From positions 1,364,001-1,428,000 of the forward strand of contig JAGKQI010000034.1 in the NCBI GenBank assembly GCA_018806915.1: a stretch of 64,000 nucleotides of DNA, in the 5' to 3' direction. Shown here piece after piece: positions 23,001 through 32,974 of the stretch. The translations under genes were made by a program, and so were the position numbers. Position 1 is the stretch's first letter, and every line of letters begins with the position of its first letter. This DNA is from Phytophthora colocasiae. Taxonomy: Eukaryota; Oomycota; Peronosporomycetes; Peronosporales; Peronosporaceae. The notes beneath the pieces are model-generated. The model worked only from the letters and a program-made list of their open reading frames with translations, searched no databases and had not been told where the DNA came from.

Positions 23001-24613
23001 TTGCTGCTTGTCTAGGCAAAAACCACTCATCTCAACAACCCGATGCTTCTCTCGAGACGCTATTGGGCCTAACTTCACCCGGTAGACGCGAATTCCATCT
23101 CCATCCTGCTGGAGTGCAAGCGATACTGTCCCGCCTCAAACAAGTGCTACAAGCCCAGGGTACAACAGGCTTTTGTACTTTGAATCGACGTCTTCGAGCT
23201 GCAAGAGGAAACAACCTGAACCTCCAAGACCTACGTGCTGCCGCGATTGACTGTGAATTAACGTTGCCTGGTGGACTGAACGACGCGGATCTCCGTCTGC
23301 TCTTCCAGTATCTTGACAGCGACGGCGACGGCCGTGTTGCACCGGAAGAGCTCATAGATATCGTCCGACCGGCGTTAACTGGTCGTCGGCTTGAGTACGT
23401 TCGTGAAGCATTTGCAAAGCTCGCGAAAGCGAGAAACTCTCGTGAAATGGAGAAGATCTTACTGGAACCTAGCGACGTTGTCGAAGGGTTTGATGCTAGT
23501 TCTCACCCCGATGTATTGGCTGGTCGGCGAGGAATTGACCACGTGTATCGGGAATTCCTCGAGACGTTTGACATTGACGGCGGCGCGCAAGAAGGGAAGG
23601 TGACGTGGGACCAATGGCAAGGATATTATCACAACGTAAGCGCCAGTATCGCGTCCGACAAGGTGTTTGAAGACTTGATCTGCAACGTGTGGCACCTTGG
23701 AGGAAAGAGCAAGTCAGAGACGGACGTTGAGCCGGCGACGCAACCTCAACAGCAGGATAACCAACAACGTCGAAGCAACGGTACAACATCCTCCTGGAGC
23801 TTTTCACAGCCTACACCAGCAGCAGGTGTTCGAACTACAGAAACCCCCGTTCAATTGGTGAAGGAAAGGAAGATCTTGTCGTTGAAAGACGTTGCAAGCG
23901 GTGCAGCCGTAGCCGAATCCAATCGGCCGAGAGGCGCTCCTTTAGCTGTTGAAAACGTGGCCAGTCACTCTGGTGATACGGTTCTTCATGCGATCCGGTA
24001 TCGTATTCGTCAGAGTAGTTCATTGTCTGACGTTATCCAGCTTCGCTCTCGACTTAATCAAGCATCTGATCCTCGAACAGGTTCCATCACGTATCCTCGT
24101 TGTTGTGATGCCTTGAACGCAGCACTGGGTCTGGCTCTGGGGGAAGCGCAAGGCCGTGCATTGTTTGAACACCTTTCCCAAGCGTACGGTGATGAAAGCA
24201 ATAGCATTGGGGGGCGGTTTCTGAATCAACAACACAGAGTCAACGGGTATGACAACGTGAGCAACCGGCTCCCATTGCGACTGGTTCTTGGATCTCTGCT
24301 TGAGCCACTCAACCCCGCGTGTCTGGCGAGTGCGACGCAGATCTATACAACGCTGCAAACGGCAGGCAAAGGGCGCGTGTTCCCTGCAGCGTTAGCGTCC
24401 AGTTTCAAGGCGGCAAAGCATCCGGACGTGGTGCTCGGCCGTACAACCGCCGCTCAGGTGTTCCAGGACTTCGCTTTGAACTTTGAGGTGGCAGGCGGCA
24501 ATGGGGACGGCGCTGTGGCGTTCCAGCACTTCGAGGCCTACTGTGTCAACCTTCGCGCTACTTTAGGGAGCGACGAGATGCTGCAACTGGTGCTACGTGA
24601 TTGCTTTAGCTGA
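20076..24613 (+). CDS. Five-module EF-hand (calyphosine-like) protein
   Basis: Exons 20076-20209, 20266-20380, 20448-20534 and 20594-24613 give 1451 residues; all three introns are GT-AG, 56-67 nt. The protein is built from about five repeats of a 200-residue unit, starting near residues 30, 348, 647, 952 and 1243. Each unit has a helical start (LRxxLRxxGxxx), one or more EF loops, a bridge like SRRLRLVRSAYQTL, a D/AxRHPDV segment, and an FDxD...W..YY.NVS..I..DD.F close. Canonical loops are DADGDGKLALGE (unit 2), DSNHDGAMSVNE (unit 3) and DSDGDGRVAPEE (unit 4); units 1 and 5 are degenerate. The layout resembles concatenated calyphosines. Expected to be a cytosolic or flagellar Ca2+ sensor or scaffold. 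Long Ser/Pro/Gln-rich linkers separate the units. No catalytic domain is seen. Confidence 0.85.
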
Positions 24614-25006
24614 AGATCAAGTTGAAGTTGATGTAGCCATTTCGCTGGTCGACGGACGTTTCAAAGATGTCTACAATGAGTGGACACTAATTCGTCGCCT
24701 TGGGAAAAGAAACGCACAAATCTTATTTTCTATATTCCTACGTTATTGAATATGGGTATTCAACATGATTCAATAGAAAGTCACTTGCGTGAATTGAAAA
24801 ACCTCATGTGTGTCATATTTCGACTAAAAGTTATGACCGTTATGTCCCCGATTCATTTCAATACGGATCAATTGAACACGATCGAATTCGTAGAGCTCTC
24901 CAGCTTCGTGCTTGGAAGTGGATCGTCGCCCCCCAAGCGCCTTACAAGCTCTTCTTCTTGCTTACGAAGACAAGAGCTCCGTAGCAAGACTCAAGAGTAT
25001 TAGTGG
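24614..25006. other. Intergenic region before the first cryptochrome/photolyase
   Basis: A 393-base AT-rich stretch. One plus-strand frame (24680-25003, 107 codons) has no recognisable feature and is probably chance. No clear initiator motif was found. Confidence 0.35.
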
Positions 25007-27070
25007 ATGCCAATGGCCAGGAAGCGACAGCGTAGTGTATCAACGGAGAACTCGGACGACCTCCAACAGCTGGAAACGCCAATACAAAACTCGTTAGAAG
25101 TGGCTGAGGAGGAAGATGACGACACTGATTGGGCAGAATTCATTCAAGATGGCGGCAATAGTAATGACCCGACCATCACCAGTATGGATGTCTTAGATGG
25201 GGAAATGAAGACAGATCCACATGTTGAGGAGGACAAATCCGATTTGGATACTAAAGTTAAGCAGTCGGATGTGGACGTCTCAGTTCCAAAACGACGTGCA
25301 GTGATCTGGTTCCGTCGGGATTTAAGATTACACGACAACTTGGCGCTGGACGCAGCGATCCGAGCGCAACAGCAGTTGTTAAAGACGGAGAAGGAGGACA
25401 TGGCTTTACTCCCCATTTACACCTTGCATCGACCGAAACATTTACGTTGTGGACCCATGAGGTTCCAGTTCCTGCTTGAATCGATCCAAGATTTGGCCAA
25501 ATCGATTGAGAAATTGCACGGACGGTTGTTGGTTCTTCGAGGGGAAGCAGAGGAAGTGCTGCGTGTTGTTCTACAAGCGTGGGGAGTCACCGATCTCTTC
25601 TTTGAGGCTGGTGTCATGTCGTACGCAGTGGAACGAGATGACCGGGTCAAGGCAATCGCTCGGACGTTGAACGTCAATGTGACCGCAATTCGAGGTGTAA
25701 CACTGTACGACCCAAATGAAATCATCCGGTTGAACGGTGGGAAACCTCCTACGGACTACGAGCGGCTACTGGAGATCACGGAGAACATGCCACAACCAGC
25801 ACAGCCGATTCCGGCGCCGGTGAAATTAACCAACGCAGCAGCGATGAGCACGGGTCAATTGCTCAAATTGCTGAAGGATTTCTGTAAGGATGACCCGAGT
25901 ACTGCCAACAGCATCGTCGGAGGTAAAGTTGATGCCGACTCGGAGCTATTCGGAGTGCCGAGTCTCGCGGTGTTCGGGATGACGTCGCCTGACCCACACA
26001 CGCCGCTTGTCGGGGGAGAAATCGAAGGTTTAAAGAGATTGGAGGAATTCTGCAAGGATAAACGACGTGTTGGTCTTTTCGAAAAACCGAAAACGTCGCC
26101 TGTAGCGGTCAACGCTCCCTCCACGACGTGTCTGAGTGCGTACTTGTGTTTCGGGTGTCTGAGCGCACGGGAGTTTTTCTACCGCATCATGTTTATTCAG
26201 CTGCAGTTCCCACTCCGACCGGGCCCCACGCAAGTCACACTTGAAGGCCAACTCATGTGGCGCGAGTTCTTCTACTGCTACGCATGTGGCACGCCGAATT
26301 TCGGGTCACAGGAGCGGAATCCAGGCTGTAAACAGATCGAGTGGAGACTACGGGACGAGGAGTACGTAACTCGTCCGGAATACGACCAGAAGCTTATAAC
26401 CCCGTTGGACGCAGACGAGAAGCTCGCGATGCACCAGTTCCAGTGCTGGAAGGACGGACGTACCGGTTTCCCATGGATTGACGCTGTGATGCGGCAGATC
26501 AATCAGGAAGGCTGGACGCATCATGCCGGACGCCACGCCGTAGCTTGTTTCTTGACTCGTGGAGTGCTCTACATCTCATGGTTAAGAGGAGCCATTTACT
26601 TCCAGGAGAAACTCGTTGACATGGACTGGCCCATGAACATTGGCAATTGGCTCTGGGTAAGTGCGAGCGTCTTCTTCACGAACTACCGTCACGTGTCATC
26701 GCCGTTCACGTTCCCGCAACATTGGGATCAGCAAGGCCATTTCATCCGCAAGTACGTTCCGGAGCTGCGTAATATGCCGGATAAGTTCGTTCACGAACCG
26801 TGGAAGGCCTCGTTGAAGGTACAGCGTGAGGCTGGATGTCTGATCGGTAAGAATTACCCGTTTCCGATCGTGGACAGTAAGTTGGCTTTGTCGCGGTGCA
26901 TCAATGGTATGAGTCAAGCGTACTCGGATAGTGAGACGGAGTCGACAGCATCTTCAGTCTCCAGTAACCGGACCCAAACGGACGACGCAGACACTGGAGG
27001 ATCGTCACCTTGGAGCGCTGACGACATGTGCTACAATTACAGAGGCTCTGCGTCCATTTCCCAGCCGTAG
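25007..27070 (+). CDS. Cryptochrome/photolyase family protein 1, divergent animal-cry/(6-4) type
   Basis: FAD-binding photoreceptor or DNA repair enzyme, 687 residues, no introns. After an acidic N-terminal extension of about 95 residues, the photolyase alpha/beta domain starts at RAVIWFRRDLRLHDNLAL. The FAD domain contains TGFPWIDAVMRQ, WTHHAGRHAVACFLTRG (about residue 503), NIGNWLWVSASVFF (about 543) and IRKYVPELRNMPDKF. The two histidines that (6-4) photolyases use in catalysis are kept (HH and RH), but the loop is HHAGRH instead of HHLARH, and the usual NAGNW is NIGNW. The RVYSP segment is changed to RHVSSP. These differences suggest a specialised cryptochrome-like role, though activity cannot be read from sequence. 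The C-terminal tail is Ser/Asp-rich. Only 40 bases separate its stop from the next ATG. Confidence 0.9.
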   Translation: MPMARKRQRSVSTENSDDLQQLETPIQNSLEVAEEEDDDTDWAEFIQDGGNSNDPTITSMDVLDGEMKTDPHVEEDKSDLDTKVKQSDVDVSVPKRRAVIWFRRDLRLHDNLALDAAIRAQQQLLKTEKEDMALLPIYTLHRPKHLRCGPMRFQFLLESIQDLAKSIEKLHGRLLVLRGEAEEVLRVVLQAWGVTDLFFEAGVMSYAVERDDRVKAIARTLNVNVTAIRGVTLYDPNEIIRLNGGKPPTDYERLLEITENMPQPAQPIPAPVKLTNAAAMSTGQLLKLLKDFCKDDPSTANSIVGGKVDADSELFGVPSLAVFGMTSPDPHTPLVGGEIEGLKRLEEFCKDKRRVGLFEKPKTSPVAVNAPSTTCLSAYLCFGCLSAREFFYRIMFIQLQFPLRPGPTQVTLEGQLMWREFFYCYACGTPNFGSQERNPGCKQIEWRLRDEEYVTRPEYDQKLITPLDADEKLAMHQFQCWKDGRTGFPWIDAVMRQINQEGWTHHAGRHAVACFLTRGVLYISWLRGAIYFQEKLVDMDWPMNIGNWLWVSASVFFTNYRHVSSPFTFPQHWDQQGHFIRKYVPELRNMPDKFVHEPWKASLKVQREAGCLIGKNYPFPIVDSKLALSRCINGMSQAYSDSETESTASSVSSNRTQTDDADTGGSSPWSADDMCYNYRGSASISQP

Positions 27071-27110
27071 TTAAATAAATTGTCGTCCGTTTCAATGCTA
27101 TTACCTGTCC

Positions 27111-30100
27111 ATGGACTTGTATGAGGCCTGTGAGAATGGCAACGAGGAGCGCGTGGTAGAGTTGTTGGTCTTTGGCCAAGAAACAGGTCTCGTTCCGTCT
27201 CCAGTGACTCAACTTCGAGTCCGAGGGCTGGCTGGTAGAACGGCATTGCTCATGGCATGTATGGGTGGTCAAGCGAGTATTGTGCGTCTGTTGTTGGGGG
27301 AAAAGTGCATCGTTCATTTCACGAGTCGATCGAAGCCTGAGGTAGAACAGCTACTGAAGCCTTTAGTGCAGATTTTCCAACACGTTGATGACAATGAAGC
27401 ACTTTTCAATGTTTCAATGGTAACGAAAGATGGTGGACTCGATGTGGTGCCAATGGCTCAAGTACAGCTCCCGTCTCCATGGGTTATCCCACCCAGTGAA
27501 CTACTAGAAGGGAAACGTCATGTAGATGACTTTGGCAACACCCCGTTGCAGTGCGTGAGTTGCTTCGGTTGTGGGTCCACCGCGAAACACATTAATGATG
27601 GATTGGAGATCACGAAACAACTTTTGATCCATGGAGACCAACCGAATTTGCCTAAAAGGAGTAACAAGTGGACGCCATTGCATTGGGCCGCATACAATGG
27701 GAATCACGAACAGATTGAGATGTTGTTGGATCCGGTTGTACACGTTGGAGATGGCACTCAACGCTTTGCAAAGACACAGTACGCTATTCCGTTACTCATT
27801 GATACGGACGACTTGTTCCCGGTGGATATTGCAGGACGACGTGGTCTTGTACTGAGAGAGGAACGGAATTCTTTACTAGACGCGAAAGGTGATGAAGAAT
27901 ACGTTCAATGGAGACTACGACTTGATCATGTAAAGGTTATACGGATATTTATCCACGAGTTTCTATCCAATGGAGCACACCTTACACGTTACGTAGCCGA
28001 GATGAATGCTCGGAATCCATTGCAACTACAGAGGAGTAAAACTGCACTTGTTTCGATTCAAGATGCTGTTCGATACGGTCAACATCTTTTGTATTGGGCT
28101 GGTTGCTTTGGCCTTGAGGAGGAGGTGCGATCACTACTCCAGTTACAGTTAACCATGTCTACAGTGTATGGAGGAAGCACGAAGGCTGTCGTTAAACCAT
28201 TGACAGACGAAAAAGATCTCAAAATTACGCTTCGAATACTATACACGTGCTCGTGCGAGAGTGGAAAGCGACAATCTGTCCTCCACGCAGTCGCAGGACA
28301 TGGACAGATGGAAGTCCTCAAGTTATTTCTCGACAGGCTGCTTGATGATCAACTGCATCCGTCTGACGCTGCTACAATGGTAGGTGGTTCTATGACAAGT
28401 TCCTTACTGAAAGGAGCTAAACCCAAGAAGAATCTCGTAGTTCCTACTACTGAAGACGACGGAGCATCGCCTGAATCTACCGGGTGTGAGAAAATGGAAC
28501 TACTCAGCACAATCGAAATCGTGAATGCTGGATGGAGGAACTACCGGAATGAGACGCCGCTGTTCAACGCGGTGCTGTATCTACAAGACCAGTCCGTCCA
28601 GCTATTAGCTAGTATGCTCTGCTCTAAAAGTCTGACTTGGGAGCTCCAGAATGTGAACGTTGAGGGCTCTTCACTCCACCACGTTTCCAGTGAGATTTCA
28701 AGAAAGGTTTTAGGTATTGAACACCAGTCTGCTCGACCTGAATACGTGCTGCTGTTTGATGGAATGAGGAGGAAACAGTTTAAAGAGACGGTGATTGAGA
28801 CGCTACACGAGGAGAGCTCCATCGCTCCATCACTCGTCGTGACTCGGTCCGGTGTCCGTAAGATAACTTCGTCAGTCCGTTTGGCTCAAGGAGAAACGGA
28901 TTATCTCGTGGTTGGCGCTGCAGATGAGGTACTCATTCAACAAGCTCAAGTGTTGCAACTGAAAGTGAAGCATCGAGGGTCTTCTACTCGATCCAAGTAC
29001 AACGCGAGTTTTCCCGAGCTGTTTGAGAGTTTTCGGTCGCTTCAACGTCAGCAAGTGATTCTTAGTATAATCCAGAGGAAGATTAACCTGCAAAAGCACC
29101 TCAAGAACGGCAATATCAAGGCCATTTTCCCACTGCATGATGCCATGGGTTGTCGTAACATCATTCGACATTGGGGCTGTACGGATTCGAATGAACGGAT
29201 CTTCCAGCCATTTGCAGGTAACAGTCTGGAGCAGTTCTTCTTGGAGCGTAAAAGCCACCAGTACGAGATGTTGTGGCCCCTACTCACATACTTTGGCGAG
29301 AAACACGCCTTCTACTACGCGTTCGTGACGTTCTACACCGTCTGGCTCCTCCCGATTGCCTTAATCGGAGTAGCGTGTCAATTTCTCTGGCTAGCCGACG
29401 ATGCTAGCTTTGTATCTCCACTATTCGCCATTGTCGTGTCCATTTGGGCCACGTTGATGGTGGAGCGATGGAAGCGTAAGCGCAGTGAGATCCAGCGGAA
29501 GTTTGGTCACTTCAGGCGGAATCGGAGCGAGGAAACACCCGGGTTCTATGGGGATTTCCAGGTGGAGACTTCGTTGCTACGAGCTAAAACGTCAGTCGAT
29601 GTGAATTTCCCCAGAGCTGTACAACTCGCACGGATTTACGCTGGTCTCCCGTTGCTGATAACCATGGGCGTAGCAGTCGTGGTAGTTTTCGTAGCGGTGA
29701 AGACAAACACGGCGTCTGTGGCAGTCGTTCACAATGCGATGCCGTGGTTACCGACGCGGCTGGTTCCGTACGTCGTGCCATTGCTCAACGCGATCTCCAT
29801 GCTGTTGCTTGATAACTGGTACACTCGTCTCGCCAGAGCTTTAACGACGTGGGAGAACCACCGAACGGTGTGGGAATTTGAATCCAACCTCGCCACGAAA
29901 CTCTTTTGGTTCAAATTCTTGAACGCGTTCATATCGCTCTTCTGGATTGCGTTCATTGATCAGAACGCTGTAGCGTTGAGGAAACAACTCCTTATCATCA
30001 TGGGGATCCGTCAATTGTGGAATTCCATCAAACGCGATGTCTTGCCGATGTTTCACGTGCGATATCGGTGGCGGTCGGCAGGATTTCGCTTCCGATCAGC

Positions 30101-31583
30101 ATCTACGAGCCATTTCTGGTCGTTGGCAACTCATGAATGGTATGACGCAGAGCTCGCAGTTGAATCACAGGACCGGCATCCCCCACCGCCAATGGTTCTG
30201 GTTCAAGAGCTCATGTACCCACACGATTTCCTCATGGGGAAGCAAATGGAGGTCGTTTTACAGTTCGGATACGTCACCATGTTCGTCTCCGTGCTGCCTG
30301 TGGCACCCGTGTTCGCCCTACTAAGCAACATAGTGGCAATGCGTCTGGATGTTCTGAGCTGTACACAGGCCAAGCGCCGTCCTCCGTTCGAGAGTGAGAC
30401 GGAGGTCTCAACTTTTCTCAACATCTTGGAATTCATGAGTTTTGCTGCTGTAGCTGTTAATTGTGCCGTTCTCTTCTTCACGACCAGGTCGGAGTTCGAG
30501 AGTTTAATGAAAGTGACGTTCTCTAGCTGGAATGAAGAGACCATTGACACTACGAACGGCTACGTGAAGGAACTGTGGATTCTCCTTGGGATTGAACACG
30601 TCGTTCTTGGTGCTAAAGCTCTGCTGTCGCTGGTAATTGATGATTCTGCGTCATGGGTGCGTCTGGATGAGGACCAAACGGATGAAGAAGAGAAGAAGAG
30701 AATGCTCGGAGGCAATAACCTATCGCATCCGTCAACCGGAAGACGAACGACCACAATACACGAAGATCGACAACACCAGAACAGTACCGAACAGTCCAAA
30801 TTCAACCAAGTATTGGCGAAGCAGTACTTGACTGCCATGCAGGAGCGAGATGAAGCATTAAAGAGGGAGCAAGCAGCTCTACAACTACTAACTGAGTCTA
30901 CGAAGCAGACCGTAATTCCCACGGCAGCTGTAGCGAACAGCACAACGACAGATGAAGCATCCGTTGCCACAGTCGCGGAGCGCTTTGTGGAAAATGAAGA
31001 GGAATCGTCGAGTTTACTTGAGGTACAGACTACTAGCAGTGTGCTAGGACGACGGCAATGCTTCTTATGTTACGCATTGAGAAACAAGATGAAGACAGCC
31101 GAGAAGCGTTGTTTGTCATGCCGAATCGCGGTGTGCCGGTTGTGCGACGAAATCCTTCACCTGGACGACCTCGGCGTGAAGGAACCTTCTCACTTCCGAG
31201 TGGAGATTCCAGTCGAGATGGCTAGCGAACTCAACCTGGATAGCGGCATGGGGATTGAACCTACTGATACGAAACTCAAGCGACGATGCAGCAAACATGA
31301 GAAGAAAATTCTGAAGGAATTACGACGACGCGTAGAGAGTTTTACGGCAGATACTGCGTCACAACTTTCTAGTGACAAAGCGTTTCAGCGATGCTGTATC
31401 AACGCTAGCTTATCCCTGCGCTACCTTTGCAATTACGAGCGGCAACGCTTGTACCTCGAAAGCTCGAACCCGGCGGTCTCACCAGCACTTGCCCCAGTGT
31501 CTACAGATCCTCAAGAACCTCGACACCAGTTGGCTAACAAACGGTGGATGTCGAGCGTCGGTCCGGCGAATTACAGCAGTTGA
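27111..31583 (+). CDS. Ankyrin-anoctamin (TMEM16) fusion with C-terminal zinc finger
   Basis: Single exon, 1490 residues. The N-terminal ~460 residues hold ankyrin repeats (GRTALLMACMGGQASIVRLL, KWTPLHWAAYNGNHEQIEMLL, QSVLHAVAGHGQMEVLKLFL). From about 700 to 1130 comes an anoctamin domain: YFGEKHAFYYAFVTFYTVWLLP, an IWATLMVERWKRKRSEI segment, ALTTWENHRT, and MEVVLQFGYVTMFVSVLPVAP followed by FALLSNIVAMRLD. Around ten hydrophobic segments are visible. A coiled coil (about 1237-1264) precedes a Cys-rich B-box-like finger (CFLC, CLSC, CRLCDE, SHFR, about 1317-1370). Anoctamins are Ca2+-activated Cl- channels or lipid scramblases, but two acidic Ca2+ ligands seem replaced here (see findings). The stop codon overlaps the 3' end of the convergent methyltransferase gene by 13 bases. 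Confidence 0.88.
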   Translation: MDLYEACENGNEERVVELLVFGQETGLVPSPVTQLRVRGLAGRTALLMACMGGQASIVRLLLGEKCIVHFTSRSKPEVEQLLKPLVQIFQHVDDNEALFNVSMVTKDGGLDVVPMAQVQLPSPWVIPPSELLEGKRHVDDFGNTPLQCVSCFGCGSTAKHINDGLEITKQLLIHGDQPNLPKRSNKWTPLHWAAYNGNHEQIEMLLDPVVHVGDGTQRFAKTQYAIPLLIDTDDLFPVDIAGRRGLVLREERNSLLDAKGDEEYVQWRLRLDHVKVIRIFIHEFLSNGAHLTRYVAEMNARNPLQLQRSKTALVSIQDAVRYGQHLLYWAGCFGLEEEVRSLLQLQLTMSTVYGGSTKAVVKPLTDEKDLKITLRILYTCSCESGKRQSVLHAVAGHGQMEVLKLFLDRLLDDQLHPSDAATMVGGSMTSSLLKGAKPKKNLVVPTTEDDGASPESTGCEKMELLSTIEIVNAGWRNYRNETPLFNAVLYLQDQSVQLLASMLCSKSLTWELQNVNVEGSSLHHVSSEISRKVLGIEHQSARPEYVLLFDGMRRKQFKETVIETLHEESSIAPSLVVTRSGVRKITSSVRLAQGETDYLVVGAADEVLIQQAQVLQLKVKHRGSSTRSKYNASFPELFESFRSLQRQQVILSIIQRKINLQKHLKNGNIKAIFPLHDAMGCRNIIRHWGCTDSNERIFQPFAGNSLEQFFLERKSHQYEMLWPLLTYFGEKHAFYYAFVTFYTVWLLPIALIGVACQFLWLADDASFVSPLFAIVVSIWATLMVERWKRKRSEIQRKFGHFRRNRSEETPGFYGDFQVETSLLRAKTSVDVNFPRAVQLARIYAGLPLLITMGVAVVVVFVAVKTNTASVAVVHNAMPWLPTRLVPYVVPLLNAISMLLLDNWYTRLARALTTWENHRTVWEFESNLATKLFWFKFLNAFISLFWIAFIDQNAVALRKQLLIIMGIRQLWNSIKRDVLPMFHVRYRWRSAGFRFRSASTSHFWSLATHEWYDAELAVESQDRHPPPPMVLVQELMYPHDFLMGKQMEVVLQFGYVTMFVSVLPVAPVFALLSNIVAMRLDVLSCTQAKRRPPFESETEVSTFLNILEFMSFAAVAVNCAVLFFTTRSEFESLMKVTFSSWNEETIDTTNGYVKELWILLGIEHVVLGAKALLSLVIDDSASWVRLDEDQTDEEEKKRMLGGNNLSHPSTGRRTTTIHEDRQHQNSTEQSKFNQVLAKQYLTAMQERDEALKREQAALQLLTESTKQTVIPTAAVANSTTTDEASVATVAERFVENEEESSSLLEVQTTSSVLGRRQCFLCYALRNKMKTAEKRCLSCRIAVCRLCDEILHLDDLGVKEPSHFRVEIPVEMASELNLDSGMGIEPTDTKLKRRCSKHEKKILKELRRRVESFTADTASQLSSDKAFQRCCINASLSLRYLCNYERQRLYLESSNPAVSPALAPVSTDPQEPRHQLANKRWMSSVGPANYSS

Positions 31584-32629
31584 CGATGGGCAAAGTAGTC
31601 GCGAATGGCACGAATGTCGTCGGGCGTCGTGCGGCAACAGCCCCCGAAGAAGCGCGCGCCGGCGTCATACCACTTGGGTGCGTACTCTTCCCACGAACTA
31701 GGTCCACCAGCGCTATCACCCGGCAGCCACTTCTTGTTGACTCCATCCCAGCCTTCGCCGCTGTTGGGGTAAACAGCCTTGGGCCACGGGCAGTCCAGTT
31801 CACGCAGCAGACTTTCGACGTGCTGAGGCGGCGTACAGTTCACCCCAATAGCCAGCAACTGCGACGGGTTCTTGAGCTTGGCCAGGATGTCCGGGATGCG
31901 GCTGATCGGCTCGCCGCTGTTGAGTTCCGTGCCGTTGTGACACGCGACCGCCACGACGGCATGCGCGGTCGGGAACTCGTTCAGCAGATCCACGAACGCT
32001 TCCACCTCACTAAGACACGGGATCGTCTCACAGATTAAGAAATCTGCTGGCGCGTAGTTGGTGAAGAAGGCGAAGCGATGCTTGTGCCAGGCCACTAACT
32101 CCTCCTTGGTCTTGCCGTAGTCGCCGCGGTACTCCTAAATCACCCGAATGTCAGTGCACCATCAACGTTGATACAAATCCTGATAATAACTCACCGATCC
32201 GTCGGCCAATGCAGCTCCGTAGCAACCGATACTAGCGCCTACAAGAGGCTTGATACGTTTACTGTTCTCCAGCTCCTTCCAGGCTGCGTCACGGGCTTGA
32301 ACACCCAGGTCGATACTCTTGGCGAACAGCTTCTCCACTTCCATAATAGCTGTCACTCCTTCGCGCTTAAATCCGTCCACTGATGCCTGATAACTGGCGG
32401 TTGTGGCGACATCAGCACCAGCCAGGAAATACGTTTTGTGCGCTTTGACAACGACTTCCTGCAGATGTGCATTTTTGTTTAGTAGCAATGACGCGGACCA
32501 GAGGCTGCTGGCGCTCAGATCCACACGCGGATCCTTCTCCAATTCGGTGGCGAATCCACCGTCCAGTATAACTACGCGGTTCTTATCAGCTAGAAGCTCT
32601 TGCAGGCCAGTGAACGGAGAGGTGCTCAT
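31571..32629 (-). CDS. Homocysteine S-methyltransferase
   Basis: Transfers a methyl group to homocysteine (from S-methylmethionine or SAM in stand-alone members) to make methionine. Exons 32629-32195 and 32134-31571 flank a 60-nt intron (GTGAGT to TTTAG), giving 332 residues, typical for this short form. Start LDGGFATELE is the family N-terminal motif. The three zinc-binding cysteines are in place: GVNC (C245) and GGCC (C311, C312), and ETIPCLSEVEA is the conserved central segment. The reading frame is intact. Expected to be cytosolic. Its 3' end overlaps that of the anoctamin gene. Upstream, the gap to 32974 is shared with the divergent MFS gene and holds a CACGTG at about 32670. Confidence 0.93.
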
Positions 32630-32974
32630 TTTCGAACGGTGTAGTGACGATGCGTGTCAAAAAATGTTGTCACGTGGGACAAAAATCGGTGGTCGCAGTC
32701 TTTTGATTGGTTATAAAAGGAAGGTAAAATACTGGATTGGTTGAAATTGTCAAGCGTTGCAATAAGAGGAGCAAAAACCTCAAGATCATGACATCCATCC
32801 CGTGTTTAATATTGAATGTATTTACATTGACGAATCATAAGAAGGGGTGAAAACTAGCATATCGGAGAAGGTGCGTTTGCACACCTCGAAGTTCCAGTGG
32901 AAGTGCCTTGATGACCTCATTCATCAAACTTCACTGCAATTCGCAGTGCTTCCCAGTCGGCTGACGTCTTGTTG
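32630..32974. promoter_or_regulatory. Divergent promoter region (methyltransferase / MFS)
   Basis: A 345-base gap between two divergent starts. It contains CACGTG near 32670, two ATTGG (inverted CCAAT) elements near 32706 and 32735, TATAAAAGG at 32712-32720, and an initiator-like TCATTCATCAAACTT at 32916-32930, about 45-60 bases before the MFS ATG. The initiator is the most plausible element; TATA boxes are not a usual part of oomycete promoters. Confidence 0.4.

Noticed and set aside
32712..32720. TATAAAAGG as a TATA box
   Set aside because: It lies about 260 bases from the MFS start, and oomycete core promoters usually rely on an initiator; a better initiator-like match lies nearer the start.
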